NCBI RefSeq assembly: GCF_052103615.1
Contig: NZ_JBQEKA010000003.1
Location: forward strand, 55,669-119,668
Length of the DNA stretch: 64,000 bases
Source of the DNA: Kerstersia sp052103615
GTDB taxonomy: Bacteria > Pseudomonadota > Gammaproteobacteria > Burkholderiales > Burkholderiaceae_B
Direction of reading: 5' to 3'
Shown here: piece by piece, positions 53,600 through 62,402 of the stretch
Layout of the letters: each line of letters begins with the position of its first letter
How positions within the stretch are numbered: the first letter of the stretch is position 1
Notes under the pieces: model-generated
What the model was told of the DNA's origin: nothing
What the model saw: only the letters and a program-made list of their open reading frames with translations
The model's database searches: none
Made by a program: the position numbers and the translations under genes

Positions 53600-56233
53600 A
53601 TGGAAAAAACGCTGATTATTGCCGAGAAACCCTCGGTAGCCCTTGATATCTCACGCGCCCTCGGCGGTTTCAAGCGTGAGGGCGATTATTTCGAAAGCGA
53701 TCGTTACGTGCTGAGTTCCAGCATCGGGCATCTGCTGGGTCTCGTCGCGCCCAACGATCCGGTACGCGGAAAATGGAGTTTTACGCATCTGCCGGTCATT
53801 CCGCCGCAATTCGAACTGGCTCCCGCCGACAAGAAATCGACGGAACGGCTGAAGATGCTGGTGAAGCTGATCAAGCGCAAAGATGTCGGTGACATCATCA
53901 ACGCCTGTGACGCGGGACGTGAAGGGGAGCTGATCTTCCGCTACATCACCCAGTATGCGGGCACGAAGAAGCCGATCAAACGTTTGTGGCTGCAGTCGAT
54001 GACGCAGGCCGCCATCCGCGAAGCCTTCGAAAACCTGCGCGATGATGTGGACCTGCAGCCGCTGGAAGCCGCTGCCCGGTCGCGCGCCGAAGCCGATTGG
54101 CTGGTGGGGATCAACGGCACGCGCGCCATGACGGCGTTCAACAGCAAGGACGGCGGCTTTTTCAAGACGCCGGTGGGCCGTGTGCAAACGCCGACGCTGG
54201 CCATCGTGGCCGAGCGTGAAGAACGCATCCGCCGCTTCGTCTCCCGGGATTACTGGGAAGTGCGGGCGCAGTTCGTGGCCGCCGCCGGTCTGTATGAAGG
54301 CCGCTGGATAGACCCGGATTTCAAGAAGGACGAACGCGACCCCGAAAAGCGCGAATCGCGCCTGTGGTCGCAGGCTGCCGCGCTGAGCGTGGTGGCCGCT
54401 TGCCGCAACCAGCCTGGCAGCGTCACGGAAGAGTCGCGCCCCAGCACGCAGTTGTCACCGGCCTTGTTTGACTTGACGTCGCTGCAACGCGAAGCCAACT
54501 CGCGTTTCGGTTTTTCCGCCAAGGCCACGCTGTCGCTGGCGCAGTCGCTGTACGAACGCCACAAGGCCTTGACGTACCCGCGTACCGATTCGCGCTATCT
54601 GCCGGAAGACTATATCGCCACGAGCCACGAGGTGGTGGGCGCCTTGTCGCAAGGGGAATCCGCCGCAGCCGGCGTGAATCCTCATGCGCAGCGGATTTTG
54701 CAGGAAGGCTGGATCCGCCCCAACCGCCGCATTTTCGATAACAAGAAAGTGTCGGATCACTTCGCCATCATTCCGACGCTGCAAGTGCCGCGCGAGCTGA
54801 GCGAAGCCGAAACCAAGATTTATGACCTGGTGGTGCGCCGCTTCCTGGCGGTGTTTTTCCCCGCAGCCGAGTACCGGGTGACGACCCGGCTGACGGAAGT
54901 CAATGGCCATCGTTTCAAGACCGAGGGCAAGGTGCTGGTGCAGCCCGGCTGGCTGGTGCTGTATGGCCGCCAGGCGCAAGGCGATGAAGCCAATCTGGTG
55001 GCCGTGGCCGATGGCGAGAAGGTGCGCACCGAGGAGGTCGAGGCCGTGGGCCTGGCCACCAAACCGCCAGCGCGCTACAACGAAGCGACGCTGCTGTCGG
55101 CCATGGAAGGCGCGGGCAAACTGGTCGATGATGAAGAGTTGCGCGAGGCCATGTCCGAGCGCGGCTTGGGCACGCCTGCCACACGCGCTGCGATTATCGA
55201 AGGCCTGCTCAACGAGAGTTACCTGCGCCGCGATGGCCGCGATCTGATTCCTACCGCCAAGGCGCGTCAGCTGATGACCTTGCTGGCGGGCCTGGATGTG
55301 CGCGAGCTGACGTCGCCGGAACTGACGGGCGAGTGGGAGCATAAGCTCAAGCAGATCGAGCAGCGCAAGCTGGACCGCGATGCGTTCATGCGCGAGATCG
55401 CGCAGATGACGCAGGTGATCGTGAAGCGCGCCAAGGAGTATGAGCGCGATACGGTGCCTGGCGATTATGCGACGCTGACGACGCCCTGCCCGAAGTGCGG
55501 CGGGGTGGTGAAGGAGAATTACCGGCGTTTCGCGTGCACGCAGTGCGATTTTTCGATCAGCAAGCATCCGGGCGGCCGGACGTTCGAGTTGCCGGAAGTG
55601 GAGGCTTTGCTGGCCAAGCGCGAGATTGGTCCGTTGCAGGGGTTTATCAGCAAGATGGGCCGGCCATTCGCCGCGATTCTTCGTATCGACGATGAGTTCA
55701 AGCTGAATTTTGATTTCGGTCAGAATGACGACGAGGACGAGGAAGAGACTGATTTTTCACAGCAGGAGCCTGTGGGCGTCAGCCCGATCAGCGGCGGCAA
55801 GGTCTATGAACATGGCATGCATTATGTGAGCGAGCATGCGGTGGGGCCGAATAAGAATCCGGCGGATTTCCGTTGCGGCAAGGTGATTTTGCAGCAGGAG
55901 ATTTCCCGCGAGCAGGTGGCCAAGCTGTTGCGTGATGGCCGGACGGATTTGCTTGATGGTTTTGTATCGAGCCGGACAAATCGCAAGTTCAAGGCGTATT
56001 TGGTGTTGCAGCCGGACGGTAAGGTCGGGTTCGAGTTCGAGCCGCGTCCTGAGAAGAGCGGGAAGGCAGCGGGTAAGACAGCCGCCAAGACCAGCGCCAA
56101 GACCACTAAGACGGCAAGTAAGACGGCGGCGAAGTCGGCAACCAAGACAGCGGCGAAAAAGGCGGCGACCAAAACGGCAGCCACCAAGACAGCGCGCAAG
56201 ACCGCTGCGAAGAAGCCGGCGGCGGAGGAGTAA
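53600..56233 (+). CDS. topB: DNA topoisomerase III
   Basis: An 877-residue type IA topoisomerase that decatenates and passes single strands. TOPRIM begins KTLIIAEKPSVALDI, with DAGREGE at 104-110. The catalytic Tyr326 is in LTYPRTDSRYL. A four-cysteine zinc motif (CPKCGG...CTQC) follows near residue 635. The last 60 residues are an Ala/Lys/Thr-rich tail of repeated KTAAK-like units, resembling bacterial histone-H1-like proteins and likely to bind DNA. Divergent from the DUF2157 gene; the short gap holds both promoters. The tail-coding region and last kilobase use fewer C-ending codons than the neighbours. Confidence 0.95.
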   Translation: MEKTLIIAEKPSVALDISRALGGFKREGDYFESDRYVLSSSIGHLLGLVAPNDPVRGKWSFTHLPVIPPQFELAPADKKSTERLKMLVKLIKRKDVGDIINACDAGREGELIFRYITQYAGTKKPIKRLWLQSMTQAAIREAFENLRDDVDLQPLEAAARSRAEADWLVGINGTRAMTAFNSKDGGFFKTPVGRVQTPTLAIVAEREERIRRFVSRDYWEVRAQFVAAAGLYEGRWIDPDFKKDERDPEKRESRLWSQAAALSVVAACRNQPGSVTEESRPSTQLSPALFDLTSLQREANSRFGFSAKATLSLAQSLYERHKALTYPRTDSRYLPEDYIATSHEVVGALSQGESAAAGVNPHAQRILQEGWIRPNRRIFDNKKVSDHFAIIPTLQVPRELSEAETKIYDLVVRRFLAVFFPAAEYRVTTRLTEVNGHRFKTEGKVLVQPGWLVLYGRQAQGDEANLVAVADGEKVRTEEVEAVGLATKPPARYNEATLLSAMEGAGKLVDDEELREAMSERGLGTPATRAAIIEGLLNESYLRRDGRDLIPTAKARQLMTLLAGLDVRELTSPELTGEWEHKLKQIEQRKLDRDAFMREIAQMTQVIVKRAKEYERDTVPGDYATLTTPCPKCGGVVKENYRRFACTQCDFSISKHPGGRTFELPEVEALLAKREIGPLQGFISKMGRPFAAILRIDDEFKLNFDFGQNDDEDEEETDFSQQEPVGVSPISGGKVYEHGMHYVSEHAVGPNKNPADFRCGKVILQQEISREQVAKLLRDGRTDLLDGFVSSRTNRKFKAYLVLQPDGKVGFEFEPRPEKSGKAAGKTAAKTSAKTTKTASKTAAKSATKTAAKKAATKTAATKTARKTAAKKPAAEE

Positions 56234-56279
56234 GTCTTCGGACTGACGGTGCCTGTCAGCGTCATGCTGGCTCAGGAGA

Positions 56280-56307
56280 GGCGTGGGAGGAGTCCCACGC
56301 CTTTTTT
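56280..56307 (+). terminator. Intrinsic terminator of topB
   Basis: GGCGTGGGA (56280-56288), loop GGAG, TCCCACGCC (56293-56301), then six T. It lies 46 bases beyond the topB stop. Confidence 0.92.
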
Positions 56308-56458
56308 GCGTCTGGTGTGTGCTCCTTTGCTACACCAAAGAGGCCAGAGGGTCTGGAGGCGTTCTGCGCGGGATGCGTGACAGGGGTTCATGTGTGTGAT
56401 GCACACCGTGGCTTTTCCGCGCTAAAGGCTTTTTTTGTGAGGGGGCAAGTGCTAAGCC

Positions 56459-56682
56459 GCGCAGCGGGGGTTCCAGGGCGGGCCGCAGATCGCGTGGTTC
56501 CGGCTGCGCCGGAACTGCCCGCGCCTGACGGCCTCAGCGGGGCGGACGCGCAACTCGCGAAGCGGACAGTCCCCCGGACTGTCCGCAAGCGTTTCGCTCA
56601 GACATGCGCGTCCTTGCTTCCCCGCTGAGGCCGCCAGGCACGGCACGCTCCACTGCGGCCCGCCCTGGAACCCCCGCTGCGC
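56459..56682 (+). repeat. 224-bp structured element, copy A
   Basis: The ends (56459-56488 and 56653-56682) are perfect 30-bp inverted repeats (P1). Inside, GCGTG (56492-56496) can pair with CACGC (56644-56648). A hairpin GTTCCGGC-TGC-GCCGGAAC lies at 56497-56515. A 19-bp helix with one mismatch (P2: 56524-56542 with 56620-56638) continues into GGACGCGCA/TGCGCGTCC and a GGACAGTCC/GGACTGTCC hairpin. The whole folds as a branched rod. The 164-base interior is about 87 per cent identical by eye to the minus-strand copy at 63610-63833, but P1 is unrelated in sequence. No protein frame is credible. It lies downstream of topB, in the same orientation. Confidence 0.88.
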
Positions 56683-57046
56683 TGATAGGGTGCATGAGCA
56701 ACGAGGCAAGGCATGGGCGGCAGTCAAGGATGAGGCCAGTGAGGGATGAAGATTACTGATGAGGGACGAGTTCCGGATGGGCCGTTTTGAACGATGGCAT
56801 CTGACGGCTTGTTTTGGATTGTCTGTTCTAGTCGCCTGCTCTAGGTTGCTTGCTCTGGGTTGCCTGTCCTAGTCGCCGGGTTCTGGTGGTTTGTGTTGGG
56901 TTGCGGGGGGTTGTTGCGCAACTGGTGATATGTTGCCTTTTCGGAACGCTCTGATGGTATGTGGGGCTTGGATGCTGCATGCGCAAAATCGCAGGCCTAT
57001 AATTCGCCCGGTCGGGCTTTGCCTGTCTTTAACGTTCCTCATCATC
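56683..57046. other. G/T-rich intergenic stretch with imperfect short repeats
   Basis: From 56800 to 56930 the plus strand is rich in G and T and repeats variants of CTGCTCTAGGTTG, CTTGCTCTGGGTTG and CTGTCCTAGTCG. It is non-coding. A -10 box near its end (56998) probably serves the small frame and SET gene that follow. Confidence 0.5.
56998..57003 (+). promoter_or_regulatory. Consensus -10 box upstream of the SET-domain gene
   Basis: TATAAT, exact consensus, 43 bases before the small frame at 57047. No good -35 hexamer stands at 16-18 bases upstream, so the promoter assignment is tentative. Confidence 0.35.
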
Positions 57047-57205
57047 ATGATTCAGCACCGCGCCCCGTCGCGTACCTCCCTGGGCTGGCGTCCTAGCCGC
57101 CGTGAGTTTGTCCCCTGTAATCCTCGTAATGAAACGCCGCAAGACGGGCAAGATCATGCCCAGCCGCAAGCCAGCCAGGCTGATAAAAACGGCCAGATTG
57201 CGTGA
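57047..57205 (+). CDS. Possible small protein coupled to the SET gene
   Basis: A 52-codon frame starting MIQHRAPSRTSLGWRPSRREF. It is basic in its first half and polar in the second, with no known family. Its stop overlaps the GTG start of the SET gene (GTGA), and the SET gene has no ribosome-binding site of its own. Translational coupling is therefore the main argument that this frame is used. Confidence 0.3.
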   Translation: MIQHRAPSRTSLGWRPSRREFVPCNPRNETPQDGQDHAQPQASQADKNGQIA

Positions 57206-57789
57206 GTAGCAAGCCCCGTTCCTCTGCCAAGGACAAGCACGCCGATGCGCCTGCCGCTGTGCGTACGGCCGGGCGGACGGGCAAGGCGGAAGCTGCCTGG
57301 CATCGCTTGGCGGATTCCCCTGTGCACGGCAAAGGGGTGTTCGCCTCGCGCGATATCCCTGCCGGCACCCGTATTCTTGAGTATGAAGGCGAGCGGATCG
57401 ACCAGGAGACGGCGGATGACCGACATCCGGTCAATCCTGATGATCCTTTTCATACTTTCTTTTTCGCTTTGAGCAGCGGCACCGTGATTGATGGCGGCGT
57501 GGACGGCAATGATTCGCGCTGGATCAATCATGCCTGCGCCCCGAACTGCGAGACGCAGGAAGGGCGGCATGGCAAGCGGGTGTATATCGTTACCCTGCGC
57601 GATATCCAGGCGGGCGAAGAGCTGAATTACGATTACGGCCTGGTGATTGAAGGCCGTCAGACCCGCAAGCTCAAGGCGCAATACCGTTGCCTGTGCGGCG
57701 CGCCCGAGTGCCGCGGCACCATGCTGGCCCCGCCGCCAAGCAAGCGGGCCAGGAAGGCAGACGGCAAGTCTGCGGCAAAAGGCGGCTGA
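57202..57789 (+). CDS. SET-domain protein-lysine methyltransferase
   Basis: A 195-residue SET protein using a GTG start. SET motifs in order are KGVFASRDIPAGTRILEYEGE, RWINHACAPNCE (109-116 NHACAPNC, cofactor pocket) and GEELNYDYG (Tyr143, Tyr145). A post-SET cluster C163-L-C165 and C170 can bind zinc with Cys112 or Cys116. The N-terminal 30 and C-terminal 20 residues are Lys/Ala-rich. SET proteins transfer methyl groups from S-adenosylmethionine to lysine; the bacterial substrate is unknown. The topB neighbour has a Lys/Ala-rich tail, which is an obvious but untested candidate. Confidence 0.85.
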   Translation: MSSKPRSSAKDKHADAPAAVRTAGRTGKAEAAWHRLADSPVHGKGVFASRDIPAGTRILEYEGERIDQETADDRHPVNPDDPFHTFFFALSSGTVIDGGVDGNDSRWINHACAPNCETQEGRHGKRVYIVTLRDIQAGEELNYDYGLVIEGRQTRKLKAQYRCLCGAPECRGTMLAPPPSKRARKADGKSAAKGG

Positions 57790-58249
57790 CCAGAGGCCGG
57801 GCCGTCAGCCCGGGCATCTGGCAACGCGGCAAGCTAGCCTCTTCAGAACTGCCTTGTAAAAGTACGGCCAAGCTACGGTATTTTCTTAGGATTTTGCCGT
57901 TTCAGGCCTGCCTCAGGCACGCTGAAAAACCGGTCTTCCACATAAATATCCACAATTATCCAGATGCGATATGCGCCCTCATCGAAGCGACATGGCGGCG
58001 CCTATGGATGCAAGACCGCGATTTGCCGGGTACGATGCGGGCAGTTCCTTGGATTGCGTATTTCCGCCAAGCCGCGCCAATACTGGTTCCCGGCATAGAC
58101 ACTACTGTCTTGCCTAGCCCTGGGCGGGCAAAAGCTTGCCTTTCCGGCGCACGCCAGCGCTGCGCCAGTTAGGCGCGCAGACGCGGAAACAGCCTGGCAA
58201 AATCGCAGACCTGCCGTTTTATTAACAGACTTATCCACAGCCGATCACC
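57790..58249. other. Intergenic region before mnmE with DnaA-box-like sites
   Basis: 460 bases without a gene. TTATCCACA, the DnaA-box consensus, is at 58231-58239, and single-mismatch variants ATATCCACA and TTATCCAGA are at 57946-57954 and 57956-57964. The rpmH-rnpA-yidC genes that often precede mnmE are absent. Hairpins near 57790-57821 have no T-run. Confidence 0.4.
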
Positions 58250-59704
58250 ATGTCCATTCTTGATGCCAAGCCTATCGTCGCCATCGCCACCGCGCCCGGC
58301 CGTGCCGGTATCGGCATCATCCGTTTGTCGGGTCTGGCGCTGGGCCCCTTGGTGCAGGCGCTGCTGGGGCAGGATCTGAAGCCGCGCCACGCGCATTTTC
58401 TGCCTTTCCGTGACGGCGACGGCAGTACCATCGACGAAGGCATTGCCATTCATTTTCCCGGGCCGCATTCGTACACAGGCGAAGACGTGCTGGAACTGCA
58501 AGGCCATGGCGGCCCGGCAGTGCTGCGCCGGCTGCTGCAACGCTGCCTGGATGCCGGACGGACGCATGGACTGAGGCTGGCCGCACCCGGTGAATTCACC
58601 CAGCGCGCTTTTCTTAATGGCCGCCTGGATCTGGCGCAGGCCGAAGCCGTGGCGGATTTGATCGACGCCAGTTCGGAAGCCGCCGCACGCAGCGCCGTGG
58701 CTTCGCTATCCGGCGTTTTCTCGGCCAAGGTCAATGATTTGGCCGACCGCATCACTCACTTGCGCATTCTGGTGGAAGCCACGCTGGACTTTCCCGAAGA
58801 AGAAATCGACTTCCTGGAAAAATACCAGGCCGCCGCCACGCTGACAGGCCTGCGCGCCGAACTGGCGGACATCCTCGCCAAAACCCGCCAGGGCGTCGCC
58901 TTGCGCGATGGCCTGAAAGTCGTGCTGGCGGGCGAGCCCAATGTCGGCAAGTCCAGCCTGCTCAACGCTCTCGCCGGGGAAGACATTGCCATCGTCACCC
59001 CCATCGCGGGCACCACACGCGACAAAGTCACCCAAGAAATCCATCTGGATGGCGTCCCGCTGCACATCATCGACACTGCCGGCCTGCGCGACACGGATGA
59101 CCTGGTCGAAAGCCTGGGCATAGAACGCAGCTGGAACGAAATCGCCAACGCCGACATCGTGCTGCACCTGCAAGACGCCCGCCTGCCGGTCCAAGCCATC
59201 AGCGCGCGCATCCTGGGCCACTGCCGCCCAGGCGTGCCCGTGCTGCAAGTCTTCAACAAAATCGACCTGGCGGAAAAGGAAACCGGCACGGCATGGCAGC
59301 TCAGCTCCGCCGCCGTCACCGGCATAGCAGCCAGCACAAGCGCCGCCACGGAACCGCCCGAGAGCCGCCCGAACGGCACGCGCCATACCCTGACAACCAT
59401 AGGCATCTCCGCCAAGCGCGGCGACGGCCTGGACGCGCTACGGCAGCAACTGCTGCACCTTGCAGGCTGGACCCCCGGCGAAGCCTCCCCCTGGCTCGCC
59501 CGCGCCCGCCACGTCGAAGCCCTGAACCTCGCCAGCGCCCACCTGGAAATGGCAGCCCTGCATGCCGCCCAGAACGACACCGTCCTGGACCTCTTCGCCG
59601 AAGAGCTGCGCCTAGCGCACGACGCGCTGGGCGAAATCACCGGCAAGGTCAGCAGCGATGATTTGCTGGGACTGATTTTTTCCAGTTTCTGCATCGGGAA
59701 GTAA
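58250..59704 (+). CDS. mnmE: tRNA uridine-5-carboxymethylaminomethyl modification GTPase
   Basis: A 484-residue GTPase that with MnmG modifies wobble uridine of several tRNAs. The N-terminal tetrahydrofolate-binding domain (IVAIATAPGRAGIGIIRLSG) is followed by a helical domain holding the inserted G domain: GEPNVGKSS, the TTRD loop, DTAGLRD, and NKID. The C-terminal FCIGK (480-484) supplies the cysteine of the family. It is slightly longer than E. coli MnmE (454) owing to an Ala/Ser/Thr-rich insert after NKID. Confidence 0.96.
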   Translation: MSILDAKPIVAIATAPGRAGIGIIRLSGLALGPLVQALLGQDLKPRHAHFLPFRDGDGSTIDEGIAIHFPGPHSYTGEDVLELQGHGGPAVLRRLLQRCLDAGRTHGLRLAAPGEFTQRAFLNGRLDLAQAEAVADLIDASSEAAARSAVASLSGVFSAKVNDLADRITHLRILVEATLDFPEEEIDFLEKYQAAATLTGLRAELADILAKTRQGVALRDGLKVVLAGEPNVGKSSLLNALAGEDIAIVTPIAGTTRDKVTQEIHLDGVPLHIIDTAGLRDTDDLVESLGIERSWNEIANADIVLHLQDARLPVQAISARILGHCRPGVPVLQVFNKIDLAEKETGTAWQLSSAAVTGIAASTSAATEPPESRPNGTRHTLTTIGISAKRGDGLDALRQQLLHLAGWTPGEASPWLARARHVEALNLASAHLEMAALHAAQNDTVLDLFAEELRLAHDALGEITGKVSSDDLLGLIFSSFCIGK

Positions 59705-59896
59705 TCCTGCCCCTGGGCCTCTCCCGGTCACTCACGCATACCGCACCCAAAGCGCCGACCCCGGCGCGCAGCGGGCCCAAGCGCGAATGCGAATGCGGAT
59801 GCGGAGCGGCGCTGAGTGATGGGCCTGCCCTCGGCCCAGCAGCCTCAGGGCGCCATCCCATTTGCTCAGCGTCAGGCAGTCCTGTCGGCAGCCCTG

Positions 59897-60409
59897 TCAG
59901 GCGATCCCTTGGGCTTTCTTCCATTTGCGCAGCCGGCCGCGCGCATTGGCATAAGGCGACGAGGTGTTGAACTGGATCATCCGGCCCTGGGTGTATTTTT
60001 CATACCAAGGCGCGCCATACAGCGCTGCCTCAGTCTCATGCTCGACCAAGGCGGTGATGCGGGCATGCACATCGGCAAACTGCCGCAATAGATCGGCGTA
60101 ACCCAGGCTTGCATGGTCGGCGTAAAACTTTTGCGCCAAACGGCCCAGTTCGTTCCACTTGTAGCCCGTTTCCGGAAAATCCACCGCTGCGCCTCTGGAC
60201 TTGCCATCACACCATTTGAGTACCAAGAGGTTCCAGCCGATCAGGTAGGCGACCAAGTCGGCCACGCTCATTTTGGTGCCCTGCGCATGGCCTTCGAGCG
60301 TGGCTTCCCGCACGCGCTCGGGCGGCATGCTGGCGAGATCGGCCATCAGCCTCTGATAGCTCGTGCGAATCGCGTCAAGGAGTTCCTGCTTGCTTTGTGG
60401 CACAGCCAT
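59897..60409 (-). CDS. ClbS/DfsB family four-helix protein
   Basis: A 170-residue protein of the DinB-like ClbS/DfsB family. It begins PQSKQELLDAIRTSYQRLMADLASMP and contains VADLVAYLIGWNLLVLKW and a C-terminal SPYANARGRLRKWKKAQG, matching that family's conserved blocks. ClbS protects colibactin producers by opening the toxin's cyclopropane, but most members are outside toxin clusters and uncharacterised. No biosynthetic genes are nearby, so a general stress or detoxification role is more likely. Confidence 0.8.
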   Translation of the reverse strand: MAVPQSKQELLDAIRTSYQRLMADLASMPPERVREATLEGHAQGTKMSVADLVAYLIGWNLLVLKWCDGKSRGAAVDFPETGYKWNELGRLAQKFYADHASLGYADLLRQFADVHARITALVEHETEAALYGAPWYEKYTQGRMIQFNTSSPYANARGRLRKWKKAQGIA

Positions 60410-60556
60410 GCGATTTGTCCTGGATGCCGGGCCGGGGTCGTCCCGCTGATGACTGGCATTATCGCCCGGCGGCAGGAACGGCCCGGCTCAGTTCGGCAAC
60501 TGCGGCGCCATCGTCTTCGCCCGCTATCGCCCCTTTAGGCGCCGCGCGGTGCCGCC

Positions 60557-60592
60557 AATAAGCACAATAAGCACAATAAGCACAACAAGCAG
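60557..60592. repeat. Nonanucleotide tandem repeat
   Basis: AATAAGCAC three times (60557-60583) followed by the variant AACAAGCAG. Non-coding, just beyond the MFS stop codon. Confidence 0.85.
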
Positions 60593-60624
60593 CCTGGCTT
60601 CTGGCGAATCCGCTCTGTATCGCT

Positions 60625-61905
60625 TTAGCTGCGCACCCGGCTCGTCTGCGCGTACATCAGGCCGGCCAAGACGATCGCAAGCGTTGCGATCCAGTAGGGC
60701 GCGTGCATGCTCATGCGGTAGCTGGAGGCGCCCAGCAGCGGGCCTATCATCATGCCCAGACCTTGCGCCGCCCCGCTCAGGCCGCCGACACGAGCCTGGT
60801 CACCAGCGCGCTGGGCGCGGTGGGTCAGCAGGCTGAGCAAAAAGGGCAGGAAGGTGCCCAGGCTGAGGCCGAACAGGCCCATGCCGACCAGCTGCCAGGC
60901 AAAGCCCGCATCGGTAATCAGTATCGCCAGGCCTAGCGCCCCGATCAGCCCGCCCGTCAAAACCAGACGGCGCTGCGCGCGCGGGTCGGGAATGGAGATT
61001 TTCGAGAGCGCCATTTGCGCGCCCACCAGCGTGGCCGCGGTTGCCATCAACTCCGCGCCCGCATATTGGGTCGCCTGAGTACCGGCCAAATGGAATTGAT
61101 CCTGCATGCGAAAGCCAGTGACCTGCATGAGAATGCCGTAGATGACATAAAGCAGGGTCAGCACCGATAAGGGCTGCCACAAGTCGGCCCAGGCCGTGTG
61201 CCGCAGCGGTGCCCCAGGGGACGAGGCTGCGGCTGCGGCCGGTGTCTCGGCGGCCGCAGCCGAGGCCTGAAGACTCGCCGCGCCCGGCAAATATAGCCAG
61301 CAAGCGCCGGCTGCCAGCAAGAGCAGGGCGGCGACCACATAGAAAGGCACCAGCAAACCCGCGCTGGTCGCAACCGCCGCCAGGCCGGGCGAAGCCACCA
61401 GGCCCAGCGCGAAACTGGCCCCCATGCCCGCCAGCGCCCGGGAACGCGCCGCGCCTTCGGTCACGCGGGCAATATAGGCCTGCGCGGTTGGCAGCAAAGC
61501 GGCCGAAAACGGCGAAAGCATCACGCGGCTGAAGACCAGCATGGCGAAGCAAGCCGCCAGCGACATCACGCCCGCGCTGCGCCAGGCCATGGTGTAGCCG
61601 AACAGCAGATTGAACACCATCATGGTCAGCAGGGCACCGGTGCAAATGGCTTTGGCAGACAAATACTGGCCCAGCTTGCCCCAGACTGGCCCGAACAAGA
61701 CAAAAGCCAGCGCGGCTGGCGCCACCACCCAGCCCAGTTGGGTTTCGCTCAGCCCCAGCCCGCGCCCGACTGCCGGCAAGATGGCGAACACGCAGGACAT
61801 GGCGGCGGCGGCTGCGAAAAGCGCCAGGTAAATACTGATCAAGGCACGCGAAACCTGACGCTGCGACGGGCTATCCGTGCGCGGGTGCTGTTGCTGGGAT
61901 GTCAT
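60625..61905 (-). CDS. MFS transporter, drug-efflux type
   Basis: A 426-residue permease with 12 predicted helices and a cytoplasmic N-terminus of about 18 residues. The loop between helices 2 and 3 reads GPVWGKLGQYLSAK, a weak MFS motif A. A central Ala/Pro-rich loop (about 195-225) separates the halves. The start at 61905 (MTSQQQHPR) was preferred over ATG at 62004. It is divergent from a TetR regulator with an operator-like dyad at 62061-62096, the common layout of a repressor-controlled efflux pump. Confidence 0.82.
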   Translation of the reverse strand: MTSQQQHPRTDSPSQRQVSRALISIYLALFAAAAAMSCVFAILPAVGRGLGLSETQLGWVVAPAALAFVLFGPVWGKLGQYLSAKAICTGALLTMMVFNLLFGYTMAWRSAGVMSLAACFAMLVFSRVMLSPFSAALLPTAQAYIARVTEGAARSRALAGMGASFALGLVASPGLAAVATSAGLLVPFYVVAALLLLAAGACWLYLPGAASLQASAAAAETPAAAAASSPGAPLRHTAWADLWQPLSVLTLLYVIYGILMQVTGFRMQDQFHLAGTQATQYAGAELMATAATLVGAQMALSKISIPDPRAQRRLVLTGGLIGALGLAILITDAGFAWQLVGMGLFGLSLGTFLPFLLSLLTHRAQRAGDQARVGGLSGAAQGLGMMIGPLLGASSYRMSMHAPYWIATLAIVLAGLMYAQTSRVRS

Positions 61906-62060
61906 ATCAACCAATGGAGAAAATGTCTGAACCCGGCGCCCGGCGGATGCCGGGAAGCATCCGGGCCGAAGCCGGTACCTACGTCTGATCGCCAGCCCCG
62001 GCAAGCAATATCCGCATGCTGAATCGCTCAGCCCGCGTCATTCACTACCGTTTACTGCCA

Positions 62061-62096
62061 CTAATCATTTGGTCAGTCTATCAACTGATTGATTAG
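62061..62096. promoter_or_regulatory. Operator-like dyad upstream of the MFS pump
   Basis: Outer arms CTAATCA (62061-62067) and TGATTAG (62090-62096) and inner arms TCAGT (62073-62077) and ACTGA (62084-62088) are nested around the same centre, slightly offset. It is about 155 bases before the MFS start. Likely bound by the divergent TetR protein. Confidence 0.45.
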
Positions 62097-62190
62097 GGCG
62101 TCAACCTGAAACCTGGCCCGACCCGACGCCATCACCGCCGCAAACCGCCATTTCCCCTGACCTGGCGCAGGCCTGAACCCGCCGCGCACC

Positions 62191-62396
62191 CTGTATCCCT
62201 GTATCCCTGTATCCCTGTATCCCTGTATCCCTGTATCCCTGTANNNNNNNNNNNNNNNNNNNNNNNNNNNNNNNNNNNNNNNNNNNNNNNNNNNNNNNNN
62301 NNNNNNNNNNNNNNNNNNNNNNNNNNNNNNNNNNNNNNNNNNNCTGTATCCCTGTATCCCTGTATCCCTGTATCCCTGTATCCCTGTATCCCTGTA
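62191..62396. repeat. Octanucleotide tandem array CTGTATCC, interrupted by a 100-N gap
   Basis: More than six units of CTGTATCC run into the gap at 62244 and more than six more follow from 62344. The gap itself is surely the same array, unresolved in assembly, so the true number is unknown. Non-coding, in the space between the divergent MFS and TetR genes. Confidence 0.92.
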
Positions 62397-62402
62397 TCTC
62401 TG

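Noticed and set aside
56388..56588. Short open frames across the structured elements at 56459 and 63610
   Set aside because: The two copies differ by changes that preserve base pairing, not codons, and no ribosome-binding sites occur.
56459..56682. Insertion sequence or integron attC site
   Set aside because: No transposase is present and the termini differ between copies, unlike insertion-sequence ends. attC sites are shorter and have conserved outer boxes, the opposite of what is seen.
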